Positions 1 through 13,300 of a stretch of 64,000 bases of DNA are shown in pieces. Source of the DNA: Varroa destructor (Eukaryota > Arthropoda > Arachnida > Mesostigmata > Varroidae); NCBI RefSeq assembly GCF_002443255.2, contig NW_019211457.1, forward strand, positions 35,532,105-35,596,104, written 5' to 3'. The notes under the pieces were generated by a model. It was not told the DNA's origin. It saw nothing but the letters and a program-made list of their open reading frames with translations, and made no database searches. Position numbers and translations under genes: made by a program. Positions within the stretch are counted from its first letter, which is position 1. Each line of letters begins with the position of its first letter.

Positions 1-104
1 CCGATTTTGATTTCTGCCAGCTCTGTATGGCCAAGCATGGCGACGCCGGCGGTGGCGGCTACTCTGGCGCTGGACGTGTAAATCGTATTCTTCAAGATAC
101 TTAA
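1..104 (+). CDS. 3' end of an unidentified protein-coding exon (partial, runs off the window start)
   Basis: Reading from base 3, an open frame runs off the left edge and ends at TAA 102-104. The 33 visible residues begin DFDFCQLCMAKHGD, continue through a Gly-rich stretch (GGGGYSGAGR) and end in RILQDT. Codon third positions are mostly C or G up to about base 74, unlike the AT-rich DNA that follows, which supports real coding. The CQLC pair resembles half of a metal-binding or disulfide knuckle, but too little is visible to name a family. Two AATAAA hexamers follow at 278 and 418, as expected for a terminal exon. Alternatively the exon could end at a weak donor near base 78 (GTAAAT). The strand is opposite to labial, so this is either a neighbouring gene or one nested in the labial intron. 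Confidence 0.4.
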   Translation, partial: DFDFCQLCMAKHGDAGGGGYSGAGRVNRILQDT

Positions 105-277
105 CAACCCAAAACGGCTGCACCACTAGTAACGATCGAATGACTTCCCTCACTTCTTCGGTAGCCATCAGTGTCTAGCAAATTTGACTTGAGCGAATAG
201 TTCTGCGATATTTGCGTTCACCAATACGATTAAGGCTGTCATGGTTAGGAATGACGATCCTTGGTATGTTCTTTTTG

Positions 278-423
278 AATAAACATAACAAGCTACGACT
301 GTTTCGACTTATCCCCAAAAGAGCCATTATTATTATGGCACAGCTGTTAGTGTTTCACTAAATTTGTATTAGATAATTTTTTTCTATTGCACATTGTTAT
401 AAAACACGTAGTTTATCAATAAA
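278..423 (+). promoter_or_regulatory. Two candidate polyadenylation signals (AATAAA) at 278-283 and 418-423
   Basis: Both are perfect AATAAA hexamers, 174 and 314 bases after the stop codon of the partial plus-strand exon, in AT-rich sequence typical of a 3' UTR. AATAAA is common by chance in such DNA, so the call depends on the upstream coding assignment. Confidence 0.3.
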
Positions 424-3400
424 GGAGTATGCATTTAGTTATGACTTAGAGCTAGTTTGCAGCAGTTAATGGCACATGAAAATTCGAAAGCCTAAAAAGG
501 CCTAAAAGTCCAAGCCTTGCTTTACAGCATCCGTCGGGGCCTTTCCATACTTTTATCTGCAACACTTGATACCGCGCGTTCCAATATTTGATTATCCTCG
601 CATCATAGAACTATAATTATATGTAGTGTTATCACAACTTCCAAGACATTCGGGATAGTGCACGTCACTATTTTGAAGACTAGTTGCTAATGGTCATTGG
701 TTCTTTTTAATGGCAATGGTTGACTTTGTAGATGTAGCTTTCGTTTAGAACAGTAAATTAGCGAATCAGGAATATCACTTCCCTTTTTCCCTGTCGACCG
801 CCAGAGTTGTATAGCTAGCAGCGCACGGTCCTCTCGCTCTATCGCCGTTGGTCACCACTTGCTGGTGTGGCTGTGTGCGTGTACGACTGGCGATCTTCAT
901 CTGCACGATGCTCTCCTCAGTCTGCTTTTTTTCTTTTCACTCGAAGGAAGTGAGTGAGTACGCGGCCTATGTGCGTCCGTGCTTCGATGTGTGCATATAT
1001 CGTAGATATGTCTGGGTAACAGCTCCGATGGCTGCGGCGGTAGCGGGAACGTTCTGCGTTGCGCGGCATCGTGCCGCAGTGGCTGCCGGCGTCGGCTCCG
1101 ACGTATGATGGATGGTTAGGAGGAGGGCGAGCAGCGCCGGCAGCAGCGGCAGAATTCGCTATTTTTCGTCTTCTTTGCTTGCCTCTTCCTCTTCGTTGTA
1201 GAGCAGCAGTGGTAATCGAGCTGGCCGTAGCGCCTGAGAGATGCGAGATATAACAGCCACTTCTCCTTCCTCTGGACCTCTCTTGCTTACCGCTGCTCGC
1301 GTTCACCACGATACAGCCACAAGCAATTCTGGCATCATCTAAACCTTTCCTTCGTTAGTTCCTTTCTTCAAGTGGTCAATTATCGTTGTTTAGAAGCTCT
1401 TGCTGCATAATACTGGCTAATAAAATTAAACAGCATCAACATGCGAGTAACCATTTTAGCTAGAGGGCAAGTTCTCTAGGGTCTCATTTCCAGTTGTTGT
1501 TCCTATGTTTAGCTTATTATACATGTGAATCATGTACATATATAAGACTGGAAATTGTAAGGCACATCTCGCTGTACTGCATAACCGCTACGTTTGTAGT
1601 CGATTGTATTAAAGCTAACCAAAATACGAGAGAGTTTGATTTTGCACCGACGACAATTTGTCTACTTAAAATCATGTTCGGCACCCCAACAACTAATACA
1701 ATAGCATTGTCTAAAAGAGCTTTTGAAAGAAATACAAAGAAATATTCTCTTGCTCATAGGTTTCACTTTCGAGCATAACTTGAACTACACATATGCTCCG
1801 TGCTGATCTCCAGATCCGGCGAGCGACATAAGGAGGCACCATTCTCTTCCGTCGCCTTTCTCATAACGCAGTTCCATTGAAATCTCACTACTTTAATAGG
1901 TTGGTATCTTCCAACAGCCAGGCTTCGTCCTATCCAAGCGGAGAGGCACCTAGCGGTCCATAGTGGAAGATGCACCAAGGCAATATCGATAATGGTAGCT
2001 ACAATAAACGTAGAGACAGATTTTGATGCTGGAAACATTTCCCCTCCGTGAGTGAGACGAGATAAAATGCCGCCTTGTCTGAAACCAGTCTACCGTAGAA
2101 ATGAGTCTGATGTAAGTAGACTAGAAGGTCTGATGGGCGCAAATGATTCTTAACTTATGGCAGCTGCGCCAGAAGCACACGTTCTATAATATGTTGGTGC
2201 ACTTCACTAGACTACTATGTCAATACGTTGCGATAGATATGGTTAAAAACAAAGGTTGTCTGTATCGGTCCCGTACATATTAAGTGTTACTCAACACGAA
2301 CTTCAATTCTGTTTTGGTGCGGATAACCCTACGGACTGCGCTGATAATATTGGGCCTCTCGAATTCACAGCCCGGGTCGCTACTACAACAACGGCCAACT
2401 GTGGCGGCATTCGATGCTGTGGCGTACATTATTCTTAAAAACTGTTCGTTCAGCCACATCTCGCACCAAGCTCAGCCGTTCGTGCTCCACTTTCCTTGAA
2501 GAGTCCTTACTTTAACTCGTGCTTAATCGCCCATTGGCCAAGTCCTTCATACTGAGCTCGAAGATGTTTTTTCATACTCTTCGGCTATCCTTTCGGTGAG
2601 AACAAGTCCCGGGATTCACTTATTTCGTACGGCATCAAAGATCTGCCCCGCTAAGAAAGGGAAACCGGGGTGGATCTTGCTGGCCTTACCTGTGTTTTCT
2701 CTAGCAAACCTATGAAACGACATAATAACTATACAAACATGTATTGACCAACTTTTTGTTTTTCCTTTGTAGCAATGATTCCTGCTTTTTTAATTTTCTC
2801 GTTGAGACAAAATTTTCTTAATGCTGAGATTCGAACCATACGCATGTTCTATATGGTGACCACAGCAACACATTCAAGAAAACGCGCGTTGGCTACGCGG
2901 ATCGCAAGGGTCTTTGTAGATCGCAAAAATATTTGTAGTTCAGAGTAGGTTGGTAGATCAGCTACTGCACAGCCTATTCGACGAAATGGTCATGATTTTT
3001 TTCAATGGCAGCAGGACAGAATTCTCGTAAAGTCCCAAATAGAACGAAATTGCTCTTCGTTGCCTTGGACCCTCTCTCCCCCCCTCCCGCCCGTTTCACC
3101 GCGTCTCGTAGAAATATACAAATAGCAGAGTACGATACAAAGGAAAAGAGCCTGCTCAGATTTGAGGGGTAGTCGGGAAGTGGCTTTTACTCTGCCTATC
3201 GTTAGCACCTGCCACAGAGAGACCCGTCGAGCAGGACTTTTCTTGCGCTCGTCCCAGCACCTTATCAAAACCTTTTTCATGGGAGAAAAACACTTTGGGT
3301 CAGATAAATGGTCAAGTGAGTGATGATCAAGTACCTGCAAATAACTAAACTACTATATAGATTGTCGAAACGTCGCGCGAATCAGTTTTCGGGAATACCG

Positions 3401-6400
3401 ATGCCATTGTACGTGAGGCATGCCAGGTAGCATGAGGCACACGTGGATTGCAGGAATAATGTCAATGCCGCATATTTCTCAGATATCTTCAAAAATTCAG
3501 ACATCGTTGCTGTTTACTGAGTAGAATTTGACAATTAATTATTATTTGGTAAGCCGAACATCTAGTTATTATTATGAGAAGCATGTTTTAATGCTCTAGA
3601 GCTAGACAAATAACAATAAATATTGAAAATATGCACTAAGTTGTTACGAAAAGTATCGCTGCACCGATTCTATATTGTTAGTTCTCTATCATAACGCCTT
3701 GCGACACCCACGTACTTGCATTTGATAGGGCGTAACATGTCGGCATGGATAAGCTTAGACATCTTGGCCCGATGGGATATCCTATACGGAAGGTTCTCAT
3801 AGGTACGACACCGACAGCGGCCACATCTAGCACAAGAAACCAAGAAGCTTTTCAGCTTATTCGGTCGACTCTGCTCTATTCCTCTTTGCAAATTACGCTA
3901 TGTTGGCAAGAAGCACCACCCTGCGCTGGGATCAGCTGCTGCGACCGTTCTACGCCTACAGCTCTCAGATAGGGTGCAGTTTAGCTTAGTGTTATGCCAT
4001 AAACGCACCAGCGGGTTTAAGCTAGAACTCATCAAAAAGACATCTCATCTTGATCATCATTTTTGCTGGCATTGATAGGCCAAGATGGGAAGGTGCTTAG
4101 ATAGTGTTCTTCGACGGAGAGTGTGAATCCCATAAAAACTAAGAACGGACAAACGAACTGAGGAATACTTGTGCTGTTGCACCTGAATATGCTTTCTCTG
4201 AGGAAAAAGACGAAAACATATATTTTTGTGGCTAACAATACGCCGTATGTAATACTAAAAAGTAAATAGTAAAGCGGTATCACTCCCTTAAGTACTTGTC
4301 ACTCTAATTCTGTTTTTACAGACGGTCCAAGTTCGGCCTAATGCAGCACAGGCGTGTTCGTAGTAAGTACTAGCTGAAAAATACTCCTTTTGGCTTCTTA
4401 CATAGAAGGCAGTCCTTAAATCTGAATGTGACTATGAGATAATCATATTTTGCGAATTATAGCACCATATACACTTAGAATCATAATTTAATGATAATTA
4501 TGGTAGCGTACAGCTGCTGTGGGCATGGATAATATGGGTACCCTCCGCTGGTTTCCGTAGAGCAGCGTGGCGATGTTGGCTCGTGGCTTCTGATCCTTAG
4601 CCCGCAAATGCCAACACGTGTTCACAAATTCTAAAGTGCTTTTTTGCCATTTAATTATTTATCAGCAAAGAATCTTCCCTCGCTCTAGACGCGCAAGTTA
4701 AGTGTACGTTACAAGGTTGACTGACTGGAAATTCAGAGATTTCTCGCGTGATTTCATCGGTTTCTTTCTACCCAAGCCTTCTTATCAAGCGCCTTCCACG
4801 ACTTGAGAATGGCAGTAGTGTGGGTATCGTTGTCGCGGTTTCTCGTCAATCAGAACGCGTCTTCCATCTTCGCCCCATTTTTCGTGTTCCTTCAACTTGA
4901 ACCTCGACCTCTCATGATCAGTTTGAACTGCCAGCCTCAGGAGAAAAAAGTGGCATGAGAGCTCAATGGAACTCTGTAAAAAGGCTTGACATTGCTGAGG
5001 AATCTTGTTATGCCCCCTCTCTTTTACTGCCGTTAAGGATTCCCCTTCTTGTGAGTTCGGAACGCTCGGCCCGGTTTACCGCACCTCACACATCCCCAGC
5101 CTTTACATTACTACCCGTTCCGTCGGGGTGTCTCGCCCTAAGAGGGTTATTTCTTCTGGCCCTCGTCTGAAGCTGCTATGGCGCTAAGGGTTATTACTCA
5201 AAGGTGATCCTTCACCCTTGTAATGAGCTGCCCACCCCCTCCTTTTCGCCCGTTAGGAAAATCGGAGCCAACCGAAGCACTCCGCCCCACCTTACGGAAC
5301 ACACCCAAGATAAAGTTACCCGCTCTGCCCCCAATTAATATGACTTTTATTTCTTACACGCTGAAAGCAACCGTGTACCTCAAGATCATTTCCTATAGCA
5401 TTTCTAACGACAGTTTTGCGTAAAATGGAGTTTAGGCATATGTATCTTTTTAGTTACACATTAGGTCTCTAAGCGATTGCGGCTTGACCTTGGCATGTTA
5501 GATAGGCAAAAGTCGCAGACTGAACGTTTTACTCACGAATAAAATGAAAAATCAAGTTTTGTATTCTTTCAGTGTGGACAGGTTTGGTATACGTACGTAT
5601 GTATATGATTTGGTTACCAATGAACATGTTAGTGTAGGATTTAGGATTCAAGGCCCAACAACGATGTTTTTTGTCGAGAACACAGTCCGACGCCGCATGA
5701 AATCATCTTTGTTCCCCTGGCTCTTATAAGCTCTCCTTTTCTCGTCATGACGGTTTGGAGGGAAAACAGTGGACCAGAATCCATCATTTTTCGCGATGAA
5801 TAAATGATGCCCGTACACTCGGCGAAGCCCCACATACCCTTCTCTCATCCGCCCTCAGCTTTTGCTGCAGGAGACCTTCAAGGGATCTCTTGGCGCTCAG
5901 ATCGAAAGAGAACGGAAGTAACAACCAATGAGGGTTTTTATTGCGGGGTCTGTCTGATCGATAACCGCTCAGTCCAACGAATTTTTCGAAATTGCTCGTG
6001 GCAATTAGAGAAACCCAAATCATAATGTGTGCTTCACCGGTTACAGCAAGAACCGACTGACCAGAGCCAGTATGTTTTCTCCTTTATCAAAAACTCTTAA
6101 GCAAAACGGGTGTTTACTTAGGCTATCTAGATAATTAGTGTGATTCTATGGGTACTCACCACTTTGGCGTATAAATTTGTGTACTGGTAGCCAGCCCCCT
6201 GTCTTCAACATTGCCCGATTAAGGGCAGCCCGTTTCTACTTTGATGACTTATAAAGGACGATATGGTAATCCACCTTTCAGCAGAGGTTAGCGATCACAT
6301 TTGCGGCAATTTTTTGTTCTCATGATCCTAAAACCGCCCCATGCCCCAGGCACCATTCAGCACGTTGTTATAGCATCTGATCTCCTGGTCTCTGCGCTGA

Positions 6401-9068
6401 CTCGAGTCTTCTCAAATTAGAATCCCATCTCTTAAGAGACCTAAGAACCTATTTCAAACACCAACGAAGGTTTACACTTCGCTGACGGTTTTGGCTGACT
6501 ACATTAAATATCACAGATCATTCTTGTAATGTATTTATTTAATGTACAAAAAAATACACATTTGTTGAACTATAAACGAAGAAAGAACGTGTTGACGTTT
6601 TATCTGTCTAGCTGTCGGAGTAGCTGGAAATTTCACAATTAACGCATTAACCAGCCTTCTGTCTATGAGATACACAAAGATTTCACACCTATCACCGCGT
6701 TTCTGAATTTTATTTTTAAAGGCTTGATTTATTTAGTCCATAGATGTCGCCATTAGGCTCTTGTGGCACTTCACCCATTTTCACGAGTAACTGTTATTAA
6801 AAATGACACAAACCACCCGGCGGTTTAACGTGTAGAAAAAGTTATTTATACCCGTGAGATTCACAGAAAGTTTAATCTTGTTTGCCCTTATAACTGGTAT
6901 TTCTAAGCAAGCGTTGCTTTCAGACGAACGTTAGGTGGTCAGTCGATCACGATGGCATCCCAAATCAAAATTTGAATCTGTAGAATCCGGCCGTCTTCTT
7001 TTACTTCCGGGTACACAGGATTTATGCACCCCTAGGTGCCCGCGCAAACGTTTTTTTTTTGTTTATGGTAAAGTAATCTGCCTGCAGTATTAAGCAAGAT
7101 AAACTGTATGCTTAAGGGGACTCACTTCAGCTACGCAATGACAGGGACGGAACTACACTACTTACATTGGTTAGGTGTTTGCGTTCGTTTTACTAATCTA
7201 GGCATAATATCGCGTCAATAAACGGTTAAAGATACTGGCCTAAAGCAGCGGGCATGGTTTTACCGTCTAGATATCTGTACCGTTGGTATCCATAACCGTC
7301 AGAATTAAAGTTTTTCCGCTGCCAATATAAGTTCTACTATTCGATGTGCTCTTACAACTGTGCTATCCAGTCATCGTTAGTGGTGTCGCCGTCGCCGTCT
7401 TTCCATGAGTGATCGGTTGCCGTTCATTACGACCAATGTTCACGCGCATAAGTGGCGCTGTAAGCAGTCGTCAGCAGGAGCAGCTTGTTTGGACCTGAAG
7501 TTAGCGCGCGCGCGCGCGCGCGTCCGCCCGCCCCACCTCTTTACCTTTGGTCTAGTAGCCGTTATGAAACTTACACCGCCTTTATTGCCTACGCTAAGGG
7601 CATGCGCCACCGATACGATCATATAGGACAGGCAAATAAGTCGGGAGTGCGCTGACCACCTAGATCGGCTCACCCAGGTGCATGAAAAGCAACGACTTTG
7701 ATGATGGCCACCGGCCGTAGGCCCCTTGTAGTTATTCAGTGTGAGTCAAACAAAAATACATTATAATACTAATTAGTAGCATCAAATTGTGAAGTAACTA
7801 GATAATTCTTCTATGAAACATTAGACGATATCAATTCAACAGCAGGGACACACCTAGCTTAAAAGCTGATCTGTGATCGGCTTTCTGCCAGACTACGACA
7901 GTTATTACGATAAATGTAGCCATAATGAGATCTCAACTAAAAATTTGCCTCTATTTCCACCATGAAATGGCCAGATCCCCGTTCCTGATACTAATAGTCC
8001 CAATCGCTTCTGACTGCGTCAACAGCTTACGTCCGACTAAGCACATTAATTATGAGAACTAGTTTCTACTTTTGTTGCCGTACTGATTTTAGTTATGACG
8101 TCGGACATGATATAATCTCGAAAATTAGCGAAGCTAGAGCGACATGAGAGGTAAGTACTTAACTGGCAACACTGTTGACGCTTATTTTGACCTTCCCGAC
8201 AACAATGTCATTTTCGCCGAGTCAGCATTGTCACTCGTCGTTGTCTTTCTTTGATGTCTGCAAGATGTGGCGATGACCAAACGAGATCCATTTTCACTGA
8301 GTTGCGAGTCACGACTGAACTCTACGGGAGTGGCTCTGACCCAATGAGAGGAGTTTTTTTCCTTGTTGATGGGAGTAGGGACATAGGAGAAAAAGGAAAA
8401 TGATCACACGAAGTGGTCTACATGCTATGCAGCGAACTAAGGAACAAGTCAAGCAAACAATGAAGTTGCTGCCTCTGATGGATAGAAACAAAAAAAGTGC
8501 CGAACAATTGCACTAAATTGGCTCGTGGCCTGAATGCTTTAACAGTGTGTTATCAACAACGCCGACGCAATTCAGAGAAAAAAAGGACTAAAATATACAA
8601 TCAATAATGTGCCATGTTGCTGCGGGCTGATTAGAACACTGTGATATTCAAATCGTTAGATAGAGATCCATTTCTCTGCATCGTATTACACGAAAACAAT
8701 ACGAATATTTGGATTGTGTATAATATAGATGCAAATGTCGTTTCCAGGATTTACCGAGTTCAGTTTTTCTGATACGCGGCCAATCAGACATTTGTAACGC
8801 TTCGTTGGCCATTTAGATGTTAATGGCCTTTCACGAATCGAATGCTGAGAACGGCATAATAAAGCGCTTATACTTAAGATCATCAGAAAGCACATAAAAA
8901 AATTAATTGTTGAAAATCGGAATTAAGGACCCTGATACGAAATTCATACAAATCAGAAATTAAAGAGGAAGATATATTTCACGTGTTTTTACTACCATAT
9001 GCTAAAATTACAAACTCTAATCTATTAATTAATACTGAACTACCATCCTCTTCGCCAAACGTTTGTGA
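424..9068. other. Non-coding stretch without recognisable genes
   Basis: AT-rich DNA with short chance open frames only. A slightly GC-richer patch lies at about 1020-1310. A pyrimidine-rich, moderately GC-rich patch lies at about 4960-5330. A (GC)9 tract at 7504-7522 is listed separately. No RNA gene, transposase or conserved protein motif was recognised. Confidence 0.6.
7504..7522. repeat. (GC)9 dinucleotide tract
   Basis: An uninterrupted alternating GC run of 19 bases, a classic Z-DNA-forming sequence. It is followed by a short C-rich stretch (GTCCGCCCGCCCCACC). Confidence 0.95.
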
Positions 9069-9095
9069 TTGAAGCTACCTTGCTTGTACGTCGTT

Positions 9096-9734
9096 ATGAA
9101 AGTGACATACGATCATCATAAGGGTCTCATGGCCCTCCCGCACTGCATATGCAATATACTGTGCATTTGGCGCAACCTCTACTTCTACTTGTATTGTATA
9201 TGTATCGCATCTGGATTGAACCACGCCAGCAACTATGGCGCTACACGCATTGCCTACTATGAGGCAGGCAAAGCATCGGTGGGTCGAGGTTCATGGGCCT
9301 TCGGTGGAGCCCAAAAGAACCCAACTAGCCTGCTCTATGCGTCGACCCATTCACGCACGCAGATCAATCAATGCGCCCTCTCTTCGCGTACTAGCTGCGA
9401 GTGCCGCTTCATTTTTGCGACACCTCCCTGGCCTCCTACGAGCAGCTTCTTCATACGACGGAGGAGCAACAGCGTCAACAGCAGTAGAACTGTTCGTACA
9501 CGTCAGTACATGCAAAGAGGACGAAAGCATAAGCCTTCATCTTGTTTGCATCGTAGATGGTCCAACAACAGCATACATTCCAATGCGGAACCTGAATTAT
9601 ATCGGTGCGGTTCGTCAATGGTTAATTTGTCTGAAACTGTTGTAACAACACATCGTGTCATCCGAATCATCAAAGAAGAATTAGAGGCTCCCTTCAACGC
9701 TATGTATAAGCATCGTGCCCATACGCGTACATAG
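9096..9734 (+). CDS. Unrecognised 212-codon open frame
   Basis: This is the longest ATG-initiated open frame in the window after labial, from ATG 9096 to TAG 9732. The N-terminal part is rich in Cys, Tyr and Leu (residues about 18-45), which could be a weak membrane segment. The middle is Ser/Thr/Arg-rich and low in complexity (SSFFIRRRSNSVNSSRTVRT). A second frame (about 9235-9645) is open over most of the same DNA, which suggests a local scarcity of stop codons rather than selection on one protein. I recognise no family. A long non-coding RNA exon or a chance frame is as likely as a real gene. It lies in the presumed labial intron on the opposite strand. Confidence 0.2.
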   Translation: MKVTYDHHKGLMALPHCICNILCIWRNLYFYLYCICIASGLNHASNYGATRIAYYEAGKASVGRGSWAFGGAQKNPTSLLYASTHSRTQINQCALSSRTSCECRFIFATPPWPPTSSFFIRRRSNSVNSSRTVRTRQYMQRGRKHKPSSCLHRRWSNNSIHSNAEPELYRCGSSMVNLSETVVTTHRVIRIIKEELEAPFNAMYKHRAHTRT

Positions 9735-10062
9735 ATATATCCGAATTAAAATTTAACCTGATACTTTTGCTTTACGTTATAACAATCGACGGGTACAAGT
9801 ATGAAGAAAAAGATTGAAAATGTATCTAGATTGTGCACTGGGTCCACCTTTGCATTTGCAGGGTTCATTTTTCATTTCTTGATGTCCTATTTAAGGCAAC
9901 AAATTTATGTCAAAGCTTCGTTTTTCAGGCTCTCAGCTCAAAACGCTAACATCTTCCGTAAAAATCAAAGATACAATTTTCCATTAGTCTTGCAATGGCT
10001 GTCGCCTTTCCTTATCTCTACGCCTTATTGTACAAATTCAGCTCTCTAAGAAGTACAACCAC

Positions 10063-10362
10063 ATGCATTCTGGACTGCTCGATGATAAGCTCCGTAGCCT
10101 ATATCGTATCGCCATAGACAAGGAGAAGGTTCCTAGCAAATCTCCAGTTTCCACGGCTCTACCAAGCACTATCTCGTCTGTTTGGTGGCTCAACAGATTT
10201 ATGTATGTAGATATTCCCCTGTTACAACCAACTAGAAACGCAGCAGCCGAGCTACTTGAACAGGACTCTCGCCGACTCCTCCCAGAATGCTGGCTTGCTG
10301 CTGTTGAAAAAAGCAAAATGTTGGTAAACTCTGAGTCTAATTATGAAATATGGGCTTACTAA
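10063..10362 (+). CDS. Unrecognised 99-codon open frame with protein-like composition
   Basis: Runs from ATG 10063 to TAA 10360. The composition is balanced and protein-like, with a predicted amphipathic C-terminal half (AAAELLEQDSRRLLPECWLA), unlike most chance frames nearby. It follows two other plus-strand open frames (9096-9734, and about 9801-10049 in the same frame as that one), so 9.1-10.4 kb could be one decayed gene or a multi-exon transcript. No family is recognised and no splice sites joining the frames could be established by eye. Confidence 0.2.
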   Translation: MHSGLLDDKLRSLYRIAIDKEKVPSKSPVSTALPSTISSVWWLNRFMYVDIPLLQPTRNAAAELLEQDSRRLLPECWLAAVEKSKMLVNSESNYEIWAY

Positions 10363-13300
10363 ACGCAAGCGGCCCACTAACTGCGTTTTCCGTGCTTATG
10401 GACCATTCAAGAACTTCGGAAAACCGTTCTAGTGATTAAATGCGCATCAACTGATTTCTAGTACAGGTAATTGATTAACGAAAGAGAACATCACATGTTG
10501 GAGATATAGAACTGCAATAATCTTTTTCCGCGCAGGGATGCTGGTTGATAAGACCGCCTTTATTGGCACATGCACGTCTATAGTGAATAGCTCGAGCTTA
10601 TCTATGAACATCCATAACCTAATATTAAGAAAGTACAAGCAAAACAACAGTGTATGGTGCCCCTAATGCTGGTGTAGATTGCTCAGCTCTATGAAGAGTA
10701 AGCCTGAAAACTGATGTAATATATTGAGATTAGTGGTTCTTATGATACGGAACCTTTTAACTAGTTATCTCGATTCTTGCTGACGTTTTGTAACCCTTTG
10801 TAGAAGAGCACAATAGAGTGCAGGTGGTTACTAGCAATGGACAACCCTTTAGGTGGACTGCTCAAAACCAATAATACCCTATAACCACGCCAAGGTCGAT
10901 TGCAGAGGGCGGTAGCAACTAATGTCTATATAAAGCCGTGCCATCAACGTGATATTTGCTGTGTTTTCTTTGCAAAGAATGATGTCTTTTAGGAAAAAAA
11001 CGATCTACGTTAACTGCGACTTTCGATTGTAGAGACTGCTTATCACGTAGCCACGGTTGTAAAGATATTTAAGCCGACATTATTTCATTTCATAAACAAA
11101 ATGTCCGAACGGTCGTAAAAGCTTCAAAAAAACGCAAAAAAAAAAGCCAAAAAAAAAACAATTCCTTCATTTAACACTACAAGGAAGCATATGGGTCTTG
11201 CGAAGTGGAAACAACACTCTGTATTTCTCATCGCTATCGATATATGGACAATTAATTGCATCTGTATGTACTTTGGCCTAAACATTATGTAGGCCGCACA
11301 ATAGCTTGTGGAGATAAGGAGAGCCGTATTCAAAACGACGACAATGACATTGTTCTGTTAGATGGCTCACTGCGGGACTGGGTAACTCATCGTATAAGTT
11401 TTTGATCACACAGTTAAATACCCATCTCGGAAACTTTATGTATGGTAACTATGCGTACCTGCGATCTATTTCTATCGAATCTATATCTATCGAATTTGCT
11501 GATCCACGTATTACACTTAAAACGTTAAACCAAAGGATCGTAGTTACATTTGTTTTTAACTTTCCTTAAATATATATACACGCATGAAAGGCTGACATAA
11601 GCCCTATCCGGATAACGTAGTGTCTTCGAGCTAATTGAGCCACTGTTTACACTGTAAATAATATCATGTTAGGCGAACCAAAGCTATCACGTCCTTGCCT
11701 AACTATGTTAAGTGACCTTTGTATTGGTTTGCTTTTGCGTTTAGCTTACAGCTATGGCCTTTGGAAGATGCGGCGTCGGACACGAACGGACCGAAGAAAT
11801 GAGAGGGGATGTATAAAGTAAGGTGTTATGCATTAAAAATCGAAAGCTGTAGGATTGTTCATGTGACCTACGCTGAGCAAGGTTCCTTCCCTCAGATGCG
11901 TAACTGAAAATGGTAAAGATTAGAGAATTAAAAGTGATGAAATCAGAGTCCTGTCGTTCCGTAGCCAATGCCTAGCTAGCGGCGTTTTCCTGCAGAGCCT
12001 GCCCCAGTAACGCAAGTTCATACACCTAAAGGAGCGCTATACATGGGAACAAAACAAAATCTCAAGGAGGGCGACTGGCTGAGTCCTGGCGAAAAGGGAG
12101 AGACCCACGACAAGGGATCTGCATGTGTGGATGTGTGTGTCTTCATGTGAGTGTATGGGGTATATTGACACTGATCGACGAGATGTTGCTCGTACTGCTA
12201 CAACTGCTCCAACTAGTAGATCAGAGGAGCTATTCGATCCGCGAGCACCGACACCGAACGAAGAATCAAAGAAGCGGGGGAAAGACAGGATGCTGATCTT
12301 TCTGTTGCTGCTAATGATGATGCCGATGACCATGATGTGAGTGCGAAGGCTAGTTCCCTTTCTCTTCCATAGCCATACCTTCTCATCTTTCTCATTTGGT
12401 TCTATTCATAAGTTGTCTTCCCTTAGCCTTGATCTCCCCGAAGCTACAAACACAAGCGCATGTTTAGATTCGGCTAGAATAATTTAGGCAACGATTTTTA
12501 AGCAATTTAAGAGGCCTTTCGTGAGGGTTCAAAGAACTAGACTATTAATTTAAGTTTTGCTGGCTCAAGTCCTATCGTGCCTCTACTATTTGAAAATATT
12601 TGCGAAGGTAAGAAATAGATAACAAGTAAAATGATTAAAATCAAGTAGGTGAAAGTAATGCCTATGTATTTAACATACCTTTATTCGACTGTTCTATACG
12701 CATACAACACACTGAATCGTTATTGATGCCTGGCCAAATTGATAAGGTGTATGTAATTACAAATGCGTATACACAATTCAGTGAGACACCTTCGGTTGCT
12801 AGCTGAAACGCTACGTAACATTCTACAGCTCTTTATACACCCATTCTGCATAAACATTAGAACATCTTACGCACTTTTACCAAGGCATGCATATAGTCTT
12901 ATGTAGGAAAGACTTTTAATGATCGTCTTTTCTACGTAACGTAGACAGGACAATTTCTGAAACGTTTTTTGACTCATGGAAGGAAAGCTAAAAACCCCAA
13001 GCTAACCTTGGGAAGGTGGGAGCGAGTTTCGGGAAAAACTCTGTTTCGAAGGGGCGGGCTTTCGAACGGGACATGGGTCATCGGAGGGAAGACATGGAAA
13101 TGGCGGCAGCAACGGCGGCGGGGACGATGAAAGGGATGCAACATGCAATTTGCATCAAAGGCGACAGTAGCGGCTCGAACGAGGCAGGCTGATTCGCTTT
13201 CCTTTTTCGTTGGCTCCGCTTCTATTCTCTATTTTCTATTCAATCCCCCCGCCTACACCCTCGCTGCTTTCCATCCCACTCCTCCAACCGCCGATGCGGT

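Noticed and set aside
2040..2100. Minus-strand WFQTRRHF, resembling the homeodomain WFQNRRMK
   Set aside because: The preceding residues (IRLISTVD) bear no resemblance to the homeodomain third helix (NETQVKI) and the following ones lack the basic QKKR stretch. A coincidence.
2830..2900. GGTTCGAATCT B-box on the minus strand, possible tRNA gene
   Set aside because: No A-box at the right distance, and the T stem cannot pair properly.
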